NCBI RefSeq assembly: GCF_937123705.1
Contig: NZ_CAKZKO010000118.1
Coordinates: 29,322 to 93,321 of the forward strand
DNA length: 64,000 bases
Direction of reading: 5' to 3'
Source: an uncultured Paraglaciecola sp.
GTDB taxonomy: Bacteria > Pseudomonadota > Gammaproteobacteria > Enterobacterales > Alteromonadaceae
The notes beneath the pieces were generated by a model that saw nothing but the letters and a program-made list of their open reading frames with translations, did not search any database and had not been told where the DNA came from. This document shows, piece by piece, positions 26,810 to 35,119 of this stretch (within the stretch, counting starts at the first letter, position 1; each line of letters opens with the position of its first letter). The translations under genes and the position numbers were made by a program.

Positions 26810-27658
26810 ATGTCAACATTTACAAAAATCAAAGCGGTAAAAGACTCCTTATCAGCAAGTGAAAAGAAGTTGGCGAAGTTTGCCTTAGAGTCTTCTAACG
26901 CTATTCGAGAGTTATCGTCCCAAGAGCTGGCTAATGTAGTGGGAGTTAGTCAGTCAAGTGTGGTGAAGTTTTCACAGAAGTTGGGTTATAAAGGCTATCC
27001 TGCATTTAAGATGGGGATCATAGACGCTTTAAACATCTCCAGTGTAAACAGTAATTTGCACGGCAAAATTGGTATTAATGATAGTTTCGCCCGAATGTCA
27101 GATAAGTTGCTAAGCAGTAAGGTCTCGGTGTTAAACGAAACTCAAAAATTGAATGATGAAAAAGCCTTTGTGGCGGCTGTGGAGTTACTTAAATCTTCTA
27201 AGCGGATTTTAATTTGTGGCTTGGGTGGCTCTGCACTAGTGGGTAAAGATTTCTCTTATAAGTTGCAAAAGCTAGGTATGTTGGCAGTAGAAGAAGCCGA
27301 CACCCATGCCCAGTTAGCTTTTGCCGCAACCTTAGCCGACAATGATTTAGTGTTTGCTATTAGTGAGTCGGGCAATACTAACGAAATTATCAATGTCGTG
27401 TCTGAGGCTAAAAGTAATCAAGCCAAAATCATATCTTTGACACGCTTTGGAAGTACACCTATCTCTGAGATGGCCGATGTGAAACTCTATTCGGTAGCAG
27501 ATGACGAATCGGCTAGGTTGTCATCAATTTTGGCGAGAACCGCGCAAGAATTTATTATCGATATTTTATTTATCGCTATTACTCAATCTTCTCGACAAGG
27601 CCGGCAAATATTGGAAAAAACCAATGCCGTGGTGAGTGATTTCAGGCGCCATCATTAG
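26810..27658 (+). CDS. RpiR/MurR family transcriptional regulator
   Basis: 282 residues: N-terminal RpiR-type helix-turn-helix (about 1-75, with QELANVVGVSQSSVVKFSQK) and a C-terminal SIS sugar-phosphate domain (about 110-260, with ILICGLGGSALVGKD and AISESGNTNEI). MurR of E. coli represses murQP and senses MurNAc-6-P; the position of this gene next to murQ and namZ-like genes supports the same role. Its tail reads into a short gap shared with the convergent NamZ-like gene. Candidate operators are listed separately. Confidence 0.85.
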   Translation: MSTFTKIKAVKDSLSASEKKLAKFALESSNAIRELSSQELANVVGVSQSSVVKFSQKLGYKGYPAFKMGIIDALNISSVNSNLHGKIGINDSFARMSDKLLSSKVSVLNETQKLNDEKAFVAAVELLKSSKRILICGLGGSALVGKDFSYKLQKLGMLAVEEADTHAQLAFAATLADNDLVFAISESGNTNEIINVVSEAKSNQAKIISLTRFGSTPISEMADVKLYSVADDESARLSSILARTAQEFIIDILFIAITQSSRQGRQILEKTNAVVSDFRRHH

Positions 27659-27686
27659 CGGCTATTGGGCTTTTTTTAGCTTAATA

Positions 27687-27704
27687 TAACCCGAATTCGG
27701 GTTA
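27687..27704. repeat. Perfect palindrome TAACCCGAATTCGGGTTA
   Basis: An 18-bp perfect palindrome between the convergent murR-like and NamZ-like genes; it includes the stop codon of the latter. The same core occurs at 60523-60548, and its half AACC(C/T)GAATTC matches the ends of the element at 9107-9337. It could serve as a bidirectional terminator stem, but T tracts are not adjacent. Confidence 0.6.
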
Positions 27705-28868
27705 ATAAAGCAAGTAAGGTTGACGTTGCTGTTTAAAGGCTTGAAGTTCAGATTGCCAACTTTGTTTTATCTGCTTTGCACTTTTACCCTGTTCAATAGC
27801 TAAGCGTAATTCCTTAGTACCTGCCAATTTATCCATAAAATCTGCACGTTCAAAGAAGTTCAGGTTAGCCGCCTTAAATTGCTGGTAGGTGCTAATCAAT
27901 AGTTGTAAATCCAGCCCTTGTTGGGAACTTGTGCGCAGATCTATCCCTAATAGTGCCTTATCTTGTAATTTTGGATGCAAGGCCGCTCCAGTCCGCGACT
28001 CTGGGGTAAAGGCAAAATCACCTAAAGGTACTTGGTTGTGGCCAATGACCTGAAACGGGAAGTCTGTGCCGCGGCCAACACTGACAGGAGTAGCTTCAAA
28101 AAAGCACAGCGATGGGTACAACTGTACTGCTTGGTGATTAGGTAAATTGGGGCTAGGGGCCACGGGTAGCACATAGCTCATATTACGATTGTAGTGAGTG
28201 TTTGCAATAGTGATAAGGTCAAGTGAATCAGCATTTTTAAACCAGCTTTCACCTTTAATCATACGAGCAAGCTCGGCCACCGTCATACCGTGCAACACGG
28301 GAATAGGATGCATACCCACAAAAGACTGATAGGCAGGATCAAGGATAGGTCCGTCGGTAAATCGGCCATTGGGGTTGGGTCGGTCGAGGACCATAAATGG
28401 GGTCGATGATTCTGCAGCGGCTTCCATCATGTAATGCATGGAGCTGATATAGGTATAAAACCGTACCCCCACATCTTGAATATCAAAAATGACCATATCC
28501 ACTTGATCCATGATGTGCTTTGGCGGTTTTTTGTGTTGACCATAAATAGAGGTGATAGGTAACCCTGTCTTGCTATCTATATCATTATTTACATAGGCAC
28601 CGGCGTCGTGATCGCCCCGAAATCCATGCTCTGGGGCAAAAATACGTACAACATTGACTTCTTTGGCCAATAAAAAATCCACTAAATGCTGACCATTGAC
28701 TCTTGAGGTTTGATTAACCACTAGTGCCACACGTTTATTTTCTAATAACGGCAAATATAGCGCGCTTTGTGTTGCCCCTACTTGTATGGGGTGGGAAACT
28801 AGCGGTGAGCCACAGGCACTTAGTAGTATTGCTAATACTACTAGCCAAAATGGTTGAATAAAGCCCAT
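27702..28868 (-). CDS. namZ: NamZ-like exo-beta-N-acetylmuramidase lipoprotein (DUF1343)
   Basis: 388 residues from the ATG that gives a clean lipoprotein signal (lipobox LLSAC near residue 19); the longest ORF would overlap murQ by 77 bases. Family signatures include RIFAPEHGFRGDHDAGAYV, GLPITSIYG and VMVLDRPNPNG. DUF1343 proteins related to Bacillus NamZ (YbbC) release terminal MurNAc from murein chains, acting after NagZ has removed GlcNAc. Lipid anchoring places it in the periplasm. It directly follows murQ on the same strand, so MurNAc release and MurNAc-6-P cleavage are linked. Confidence 0.87.
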   Translation of the reverse strand: MGFIQPFWLVVLAILLSACGSPLVSHPIQVGATQSALYLPLLENKRVALVVNQTSRVNGQHLVDFLLAKEVNVVRIFAPEHGFRGDHDAGAYVNNDIDSKTGLPITSIYGQHKKPPKHIMDQVDMVIFDIQDVGVRFYTYISSMHYMMEAAAESSTPFMVLDRPNPNGRFTDGPILDPAYQSFVGMHPIPVLHGMTVAELARMIKGESWFKNADSLDLITIANTHYNRNMSYVLPVAPSPNLPNHQAVQLYPSLCFFEATPVSVGRGTDFPFQVIGHNQVPLGDFAFTPESRTGAALHPKLQDKALLGIDLRTSSQQGLDLQLLISTYQQFKAANLNFFERADFMDKLAGTKELRLAIEQGKSAKQIKQSWQSELQAFKQQRQPYLLY

Positions 28869-28878
28869 AGAACTCACT

Positions 28879-29802
28879 TTAGGCGCCATTGGATGCAACG
28901 GCTTGGCGTAAAAAACCGTCATTTTGTTTGAGTAGAGAGTTAGCTTCTTCAGCATTGGTACCTGTAAGTACCATCATAATGGCAATTTTTGCTTCATTTC
29001 CCGCAGCCTGTAAAGCGGCTGTAGCAGTGTGTTCATCACAATCAGTGGCTTGCATAACAATAAGTAGTGCTCTTGCATAGAGTTTTTCATTGCTGGCATT
29101 TACATCAACCATTAGGTTTTGATAGGTTTTACCCATTTTTATCATACTGACGGTGCTGAGCATATTAAGGATAAGCTTTTGTGCGCTGCCGGATTTCATG
29201 CGCGTCGATCCCGTGAGTACTTCTGGGCCAACTGCGGCGCAAATATCCACATTCGCCACCTTGCCAATAGTAGAATTTGGATTACAACTCACTGCAATAG
29301 ACACTGCTCCAAGTTGCTGTGCGTATTCCAGGGCGGCGACTACATAAGGTGTACGACCACTGGCGGCAATGCCCACTAAAATATCATTGGCATTAAAGTT
29401 CACCGCGTTTAAATCTTCAATGGCGGCCTGTTGATTATCTTCAGCCCCTTCCACGGCCTCCTTCACCGCTTTATCACCTCCAGCGATAATGGCGATAACC
29501 ACATTCTTACCAATACTAAAAGTGGGTATGCATTCTACGGCATCTAAAATACCCAAACGTCCACTGGTACCAGCACCTATATAGATTAACCGGCCATTGT
29601 TTTTCAATGTATGTACAATCTTTTCTACCGCAATACTTATATTGCCTAATGCTGGTTTTATCGCTAAGGCGACATTTTGATCCTCTTCATTAATTTTTTG
29701 CAAAATAGCCTCGGTTGATAACAAGTCAATGTTTAAGGTCGAGGGATTGCGGGTTTCTGATAAGATATTGTTGAGCTCGTTCAATAGTGGATTACTATTC
29801 AT
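28879..29802 (-). CDS. murQ: N-acetylmuramic acid 6-phosphate etherase
   Basis: 307 residues from ATG (a GTG four codons earlier is the other candidate). SIS-fold motifs: YIGAGTSGRLGILDAVEC (near 60-77), GIAASGRTPYV (near 132) and GSTRMKSGSAQKLILNMLS (near 180). MurQ cleaves the lactyl ether of MurNAc-6-P to GlcNAc-6-P and D-lactate. Its presence shows that MurNAc is metabolised. It leads the minus-strand murQ-namZ operon and is divergent from alr. Confidence 0.95.
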   Translation of the reverse strand: MNSNPLLNELNNILSETRNPSTLNIDLLSTEAILQKINEEDQNVALAIKPALGNISIAVEKIVHTLKNNGRLIYIGAGTSGRLGILDAVECIPTFSIGKNVVIAIIAGGDKAVKEAVEGAEDNQQAAIEDLNAVNFNANDILVGIAASGRTPYVVAALEYAQQLGAVSIAVSCNPNSTIGKVANVDICAAVGPEVLTGSTRMKSGSAQKLILNMLSTVSMIKMGKTYQNLMVDVNASNEKLYARALLIVMQATDCDEHTATAALQAAGNEAKIAIMMVLTGTNAEEANSLLKQNDGFLRQAVASNGA

Positions 29803-29856
29803 CACTCTTTTCACTCTAATGGGTACAGTTAATGTGTTGATTTGCCTATCAGCAAT

Positions 29857-29905
29857 AGGTCTTATTTAAGACCTAAGAATAGAATAACTCAAGAATATAT
29901 TATTC
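29857..29905. promoter_or_regulatory. Palindromic control region between murQ and alr
   Basis: The 287-bp divergent gap contains a perfect palindrome AGGTCTTATTTAAGACCT (29857-29874) and, next to it, GAATATATTATTC (29893-29905), a longer-spaced relative of the GAATAATTATTC sites. Regulation of murQ by the MurR-like protein here is inferred. Confidence 0.4.
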
Positions 29906-30089
29906 AATAAATTTTGTATATAAGAAATAATAATTGATTTATGATTGGACAATAATACGCTTAGTAGGGTAGGGCAAAGACCATTTTTGGTAAAATGTCA
30001 GGCCTAAAGTCCTAGGTTTTAGGTAAGCCAATATGGCTTGGCACTAGGTGTACAACAAACACGTAACGCGGATAACTAAGAGAAACAGA

Positions 30090-31181
30090 ATGAAACTGTT
30101 CGAAAGGCAAACCTACGCCCATATTAATGTCGATGCAGCTGTGAATAATTTTCGGAAGATGGCTGCTTTAGCTAACAACAGCCAAACCTTAGCCGTAATT
30201 AAGGCCGATGCATATGGACACGGTGCCGTGGCTATTGCTAAAGCATTGACAAGCGACGCCCATGGCTTTGCCGTGGCTTTTATTGACGAGGCGATTCAGC
30301 TACGTGAACAGGGTATTGAGCAACCGATTTTATTACTTGAAGGCGTTATGAGCCGGGATGAGATGAAACTGGCTCATGAGAAAAATTTTTGGGTGATGTT
30401 ACATCGCAGCGAACATTTTGACTGGTTACTAACCTTAGATGCGGGCCAGCGCCCACATATTTGGATAAAGGTCGACACTGGGATGCACCGGTTAGGTATT
30501 GAATTTTCAGAAATTGATAGCCTTTTGACCGCACATTCTGAGCTATTGCGTGATAGTACGGTGCTATGTAGCCATTTGGCCTGTGCAGATGAGCCAGATA
30601 ATGGCTTTACGCTGCAGCAGACTAAAAAGCTCACCGATTTGGCGAATCAGTATGGCCTTGCTTTTAGCCTGGCCAACTCCGCTGGCATACTGCAATGGCC
30701 TATCTCTCACGGTAGCTGGAACCGTTTGGGTATTGCTCTATACGGATGTGCTCAACCCCCCACAAACAAGCTAGTTGAATTACAGCCTGTGATGACCTTG
30801 AGCGCGCCCATTATCGCCCTTAGAACCCTCGAAAAAGGGGATAGTGTGGGCTATGGGCAAAGCTGGGTGGCCCAACGAACCACTACCTTGGCCACTGTGG
30901 CAATTGGCTATGCCGATGGTTATCCGAGGCACGCCAGCGCTAACACTCCCGCTTGGTTACACGGCAAACGAATTGCCTTGGTGGGGCGAGTGTCTATGGA
31001 TATGTCAAGCTTCGATGTCACAGACCTGCCGCAGGTTGAGGTTAACGATAAGGTGGAGCTTTGGGGAGAGCATTTGTCGGTAGCAGAGGTGGCCGAATGT
31101 GCCAGTACCATTTCCTACGAATTGTTGACCAGAATTTCACCTCGGGTTAAACGTATTTATACCTCAACGGCTGAACACTAA
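30090..31181 (+). CDS. alr: Alanine racemase
   Basis: A 363-residue PLP enzyme interconverting L- and D-alanine. The PLP lysine lies in AVIKADAYGHG (near residue 34), the catalytic Tyr region is VGYGQSW (near 250), and GRVSMDM (near 300) completes the site. The first 14 codons of the longest ORF are excluded because MKLFERQTYAHINVDA matches the usual N-terminus. Within a murein catabolic locus it could convert D-Ala released from stem peptides into L-Ala; it may be a second Alr besides a housekeeping copy. Confidence 0.94.
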   Translation: MKLFERQTYAHINVDAAVNNFRKMAALANNSQTLAVIKADAYGHGAVAIAKALTSDAHGFAVAFIDEAIQLREQGIEQPILLLEGVMSRDEMKLAHEKNFWVMLHRSEHFDWLLTLDAGQRPHIWIKVDTGMHRLGIEFSEIDSLLTAHSELLRDSTVLCSHLACADEPDNGFTLQQTKKLTDLANQYGLAFSLANSAGILQWPISHGSWNRLGIALYGCAQPPTNKLVELQPVMTLSAPIIALRTLEKGDSVGYGQSWVAQRTTTLATVAIGYADGYPRHASANTPAWLHGKRIALVGRVSMDMSSFDVTDLPQVEVNDKVELWGEHLSVAEVAECASTISYELLTRISPRVKRIYTSTAEH

Positions 31182-31246
31182 GACAAGGGTATTTTGCTTT
31201 AGTGAAAATAATATATATGGCTTTTATCAACTAGGAGTACCCCAAA

Positions 31247-32800
31247 GTGATTGATCAATATACTGGCTTAGATATGGCTGTTTTTGCGTTATATCTTGTT
31301 GTGCTACTTATTTCGGGGTATGTGTTTAATGGTCGGGCTAAAAATACCAAGGATTACTTTTTAGGTGGCAACAGTATGCCCATTTGGACCGTGAGTATTT
31401 CGGTGCTTGCGACCTCCCAATCGGCGGCAACGTTTTTAGGTGGGCCTGATCAAGGCTATCGTGGTGACTTTACCTACTTAACCACCAATGTGGCGGGGTT
31501 AATTGCCGCTGTATTTGTAGCAAAATTTCTATTACCTAGATTTTATGCCCTCAAGGCTTATACAGTTTACGAACTGCTGGGCACTCGTTTTGGTGACAAT
31601 GCCAAATATCAAGCTGGCTTGGTGTATTTATTTGGTCGTTTGTTTGCAAGCGGCGCACGATTATTTATGGCCGCAATCGCTGTGGCCATGATTCTATTTG
31701 GAGATGTAGCGCCCAGCTCTGTTGCTATCGCTATTGTGATTATTACTGTTGTGGGCTTTACCTATACAGTGTACGGCGGGATCCGCACCGTTATATATTC
31801 TGATGTGGTGCAGTGCGTGATATATGTCGGCGCGGCTATACTGGTTCTTGGGCATTTAATCTCGGCCATTCCCCTTAGCACGGGTGAGATGATTGAGGTA
31901 TTGCAAACTCCCGCTGTCGGCCAATCCTCAAAGCTTACTTTTGTGGATTTTGAAGTGGATTTCAGTAGCGCCGGTGTATTTAATATTTGGTCAATTTTAA
32001 CCGGCTTTGTATTGTTAAATATTGCCGCTTTTGGTTTGGATCAGGATGTGACCCAGCGCATGTTAACCTGCAAAGACGCAAAAAGTGCTACTAAGGCCTT
32101 GGTTTCGTCGATAGTGATGGGGATCCCTGTGGTCCTAGTGTTTATTTGCATTGGATTGTTACTGTTTATCTTTTATCAACGCCCTGACGTCATGGCACAA
32201 GCCGCAAATGGCGCGCCTGTCCCCGAATTTGAAGGGCAAACCGTGACTATTTTTATGTACTATGTTCTCACTAGTCTACCAAACGGCATCAAAGCTGTGG
32301 TTACCATAGGCATAGTGGCGGCCGCGCTATCGACCCTGAATTCAGGATTAAACTCTATGTCGTCTGTCGCAGTACAAGATATTTATCGAGGTTGGTGGCA
32401 CAAAGGAGCTCAAATCAGTGAACAAAACTTAGTACGTGCAGGGCGCTGGAGTATGGGATTAGTGGCCTTGGCATTAGGCAGCGTTGCATTACTTTGTTAT
32501 TACTGGCAGCAATATACCGATACGCCGCTTTTAGCCTTTGCTTTGAGTGTTATGGTGTTTTCATATAGTGGACTGTTAGGTATTTATTTTACGGCGCTAT
32601 TTTCAAAGCGCGGCAGTCCAAAATCCATTGTTACCGCATTGCTGATAGGATTTGTTGTGCCAATACTTATGCAGCCTTATGTACAGTCGCTATATCTCCC
32701 CCTTGCTTGGCAATTTGACTTGGCATTTACCTGGCAGTTAGTGATTGGTGCCACAATATCTACCTTAATTTGCCTTGCAGGCAAAACCACAGCCGACTAA
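31247..32800 (+). CDS. Sodium:solute symporter (SSS family)
   Basis: 517 residues, about 13 transmembrane helices, GTG start with TAGGAG 9 bases upstream. SSS signatures include KDYFLGGNSMPIWTVSISVLAT near 40 and AALSTLNSGLNSMSSVAVQDIY near 365. Substrates in the family range from sugars and sialic acid to amino acids. Placement after alr and next to murQ/namZ makes MurNAc, an anhydro sugar or alanine good candidates, and no MurP PTS permease is seen. It overlaps the convergent EIIA-like gene by 4 bases. Confidence 0.87.
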   Translation: MIDQYTGLDMAVFALYLVVLLISGYVFNGRAKNTKDYFLGGNSMPIWTVSISVLATSQSAATFLGGPDQGYRGDFTYLTTNVAGLIAAVFVAKFLLPRFYALKAYTVYELLGTRFGDNAKYQAGLVYLFGRLFASGARLFMAAIAVAMILFGDVAPSSVAIAIVIITVVGFTYTVYGGIRTVIYSDVVQCVIYVGAAILVLGHLISAIPLSTGEMIEVLQTPAVGQSSKLTFVDFEVDFSSAGVFNIWSILTGFVLLNIAAFGLDQDVTQRMLTCKDAKSATKALVSSIVMGIPVVLVFICIGLLLFIFYQRPDVMAQAANGAPVPEFEGQTVTIFMYYVLTSLPNGIKAVVTIGIVAAALSTLNSGLNSMSSVAVQDIYRGWWHKGAQISEQNLVRAGRWSMGLVALALGSVALLCYYWQQYTDTPLLAFALSVMVFSYSGLLGIYFTALFSKRGSPKSIVTALLIGFVVPILMQPYVQSLYLPLAWQFDLAFTWQLVIGATISTLICLAGKTTAD

Positions 32801-33303
32801 ATATACAGTGTCATTATTGTATCTTGCATAGGGAGAACCTGAAAATAGTGGCCTTGTATTGCCGCTATTTTATCGCTATTGAGTATAGTAATTGGGCATA
32901 GAATACTGGGGAGTTGTTGTTTCATTTTTACCAATGAAAATTCTGCCAGCAGTTGCCCTTGCTCAAAGTGTTGCTGTTGTTTTACTAGCCGTTTAAATCC
33001 TTCACCCATTAAAAGGTGCGAGTCTATCCCCAGCTGAATTTGCAATTGCAGTCCGTTTTTTGCCTTAATTCTTATTTGATTAGCGAGTTCTGGAAAATGC
33101 ATCATAGTGCCAGAAAAAGGCGCTAAAACTTGGTAACCAGAAGGCTTGATAGCTACGCCTTCACCAAATACTCGCCCTGTAAAAAGCGCATGGGGCACCT
33201 CATCTAAAGGTACCACTGTGCCGCTCATTGGACTGGCTATCTCTATAGATTTTTTATGTGGTGGCACTGATTTAGTGTCTACTAAGCGATTAAATAATCC
33301 CAT
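32797..33303 (-). CDS. EIIA-Glc (Crr)-like protein lacking both catalytic histidines
   Basis: 168 residues, colinear with E. coli Crr (169): MGLFNRL start, SPMSGTVVPLDEVPHALF, GVAIKPSGYQVLAPFSGT and LGIDSHLLMGEGFKRLV are all recognisable. Yet the phosphoryl-accepting His and the supporting His align with Gln90 (codon at 33034-33036, in LQIQLGID) and Asn75 (33079-33081). It therefore should not carry phosphate in the PTS relay. A permanently unphosphorylated-like EIIA could act as a binding regulator of a transporter or enzyme (as in inducer exclusion). This is inference. It is convergent with the symporter. Confidence 0.85.
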   Translation of the reverse strand: MGLFNRLVDTKSVPPHKKSIEIASPMSGTVVPLDEVPHALFTGRVFGEGVAIKPSGYQVLAPFSGTMMHFPELANQIRIKAKNGLQLQIQLGIDSHLLMGEGFKRLVKQQQHFEQGQLLAEFSLVKMKQQLPSILCPITILNSDKIAAIQGHYFQVLPMQDTIMTLYI

Positions 33304-33585
33304 TCTAGATGGATTGAATACAGCAGGTTGAAAAAATTTGATTGTGCATAGTTTGAGTTTATCTTCAAAATGGCAATTTGATTTTAAGGTGATTGGGTAG
33401 TAAGTAGCAAAACAGCTGGCTATGATGATGTCAAGTTGGGTTTATCCACTGTAGCTGTGGATAACTCTGTTGAGTACTCGTTATATGTTATTTAATTCAC
33501 TGATTAATATAGATTATTTACGGCTGGTTGCAAAACGCGCTATCATTTGGTGTTGCTTGAAATTACATCATTTAGGGTGGGAATT

Positions 33586-33978
33586 ATGAACAAATCAGAA
33601 ACAGGCTCAGTGGCATGGTTTGATTTAACTGTGCCTAAGGCTAAACAAGTAAGTGAATTTTATAGTGCTGTTGTAGGTTGGAAAAGCCAGGCCGTTAGTA
33701 TGGGGGAGTATGACGATTACGCTATGCATACGCCTGATTCGAATTCAGGGGTTGCAGGGGTGTGCCATGCCACGGGGGTAAATCACGACCTCCCGGCTCA
33801 ATGGATGATGTACATAAAGGTTGATGATTTAGATGCATCTATTGCTCAAGTTGTTAAACTCGGCGGCAGAGTTTTAACACCGGTCAAAAAACTCAGTGAT
33901 GCTAGCCATTACGCAGTTATACAAGATCCTGCAGGCGCTGTTTGTGCGGTTTTTGATGAGACTGGTCAAGATAAGTAA
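33586..33978 (+). CDS. VOC family (glyoxalase-like) protein
   Basis: 130 residues from the ATG preceded by AGGGTGGG. It opens GSVAWFDLTVPKAKQVSEFY and closes AVIQDPAGAVCAVFDE, typical of the single-unit VOC proteins (two beta-alpha-beta modules) related to the 27 kDa CFP-30B-type glyoxalase group. Enzymatic activity cannot be predicted. The patatin gene follows after 24 bases, so they may be co-transcribed. The 282-bp gap upstream holds no other gene that I can see. Confidence 0.83.
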   Translation: MNKSETGSVAWFDLTVPKAKQVSEFYSAVVGWKSQAVSMGEYDDYAMHTPDSNSGVAGVCHATGVNHDLPAQWMMYIKVDDLDASIAQVVKLGGRVLTPVKKLSDASHYAVIQDPAGAVCAVFDETGQDK

Positions 33979-34002
33979 TTTTAAAGTTGAGAACGAAAAA
34001 AT

Positions 34003-35070
34003 ATGCAAGTGCTGGATATTTATGCTGGGAAAAATGCCCTTGCACGTATTAGAAAAGAGGGATTTAGTGCGGATTTATTTGATTATATGCTGGGGGCATC
34101 GGGTGGCCCTAAATGGTTTGTTTTAGCTGGGCTTGACCGCTATATTTTTCCTGAGTTTTTTGCAGGACGTACACGGCCACTCAATATTATAGGTTCATCG
34201 GCAGGTGCCTTTCGATTTGCTTGTTTTGCACAAAATGATCCCTTAGCGGCAATTAATCGTTTAGCCGAGTGTTATTCGCAAACTGTTTATTCTGATAAAC
34301 CAACGGCTAAAGAAATTACCGATAAAGGCACGGCTTTGCTGGATTATGTGTTGGGCGACAAAGGTTGCGATGAAATTATCAACAATCCCATTATTAAAGC
34401 CCATTTTATTGTGGCGAAATGCAAAGGTTTAACACAATTTGAATTCAAACCTTTGCAAATTACTGGGTTACTGGCCAGCGCCAGTGCGAATATGCTTAAG
34501 CGTAAGTGGCTTGAAAGGTTTTATCAGCGCTTTTTATTTTCGTCACCTGACGCCAATTTGCAAATCCTAGATCCCAACACTATGCCATCATACTCAGTGC
34601 CTTTAACAGCAAAAAATTTACCACAAGCACTAATGGCGTCTGGCTCTATTCCTATTGTCATTGAAGGGGTTAAAAATATTGCTGGGGCACCACCAGGTAT
34701 GTATCGAGATGGGGGGATTATTGATTACCATTTTGATTTAACTTTCGGCCCACAAAAAGGTTTGGTGTTGTATCCGCATTTTTATTCAAAGCCTATACCG
34801 GGTTGGTTTGATAAATCACTGAAAAGGCGCTTACCCCATGCTAGTAGTTATGATGACGTGGTTATGCTAGTGCCGAGTGATGAATTTGTTGCGAGTTTAC
34901 CTTACGGCAAAATACCTGACCGAAAAGACTTTGAAACTATGCCCGCAGAGCAGCGAATTGCCTACTGGCAGCAGGTGATTTCGCAAAGTGATAAACTCGG
35001 GAGCGCGTTTAAAGATATGTGTGATAATCAAAAGGTGACTGAGCGTATCAAGCCAATTGAGTTGATTTGA
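34003..35070 (+). CDS. Patatin-like phospholipase
   Basis: A 355-residue protein with the patatin dyad. The nucleophile elbow is IIGSSAGAFRF (GxSxG near residue 65), the oxyanion-type glycine stretch is LGASGGPKWFVLAG (near 30-43), and the catalytic Asp lies in YRDGGIIDYHF (near 236). No signal peptide is visible, so a cytosolic lipid acyl hydrolase is likely. It lies just after the VOC gene and converges on the GGDEF gene. Confidence 0.87.
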   Translation: MQVLDIYAGKNALARIRKEGFSADLFDYMLGASGGPKWFVLAGLDRYIFPEFFAGRTRPLNIIGSSAGAFRFACFAQNDPLAAINRLAECYSQTVYSDKPTAKEITDKGTALLDYVLGDKGCDEIINNPIIKAHFIVAKCKGLTQFEFKPLQITGLLASASANMLKRKWLERFYQRFLFSSPDANLQILDPNTMPSYSVPLTAKNLPQALMASGSIPIVIEGVKNIAGAPPGMYRDGGIIDYHFDLTFGPQKGLVLYPHFYSKPIPGWFDKSLKRRLPHASSYDDVVMLVPSDEFVASLPYGKIPDRKDFETMPAEQRIAYWQQVISQSDKLGSAFKDMCDNQKVTERIKPIELI

Positions 35071-35119
35071 TGGGGCGCGCTACTTTGGTTAGCTAAAGAG
35101 CCCTTAGGTACGCAGAGGG

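Noticed and set aside
28869..28955. N-terminal extension of the NamZ-like protein overlapping murQ
   Set aside because: It would overlap murQ by 77 bases and bury the lipoprotein signal; the internal ATG at 28868 gives a clean lipobox.
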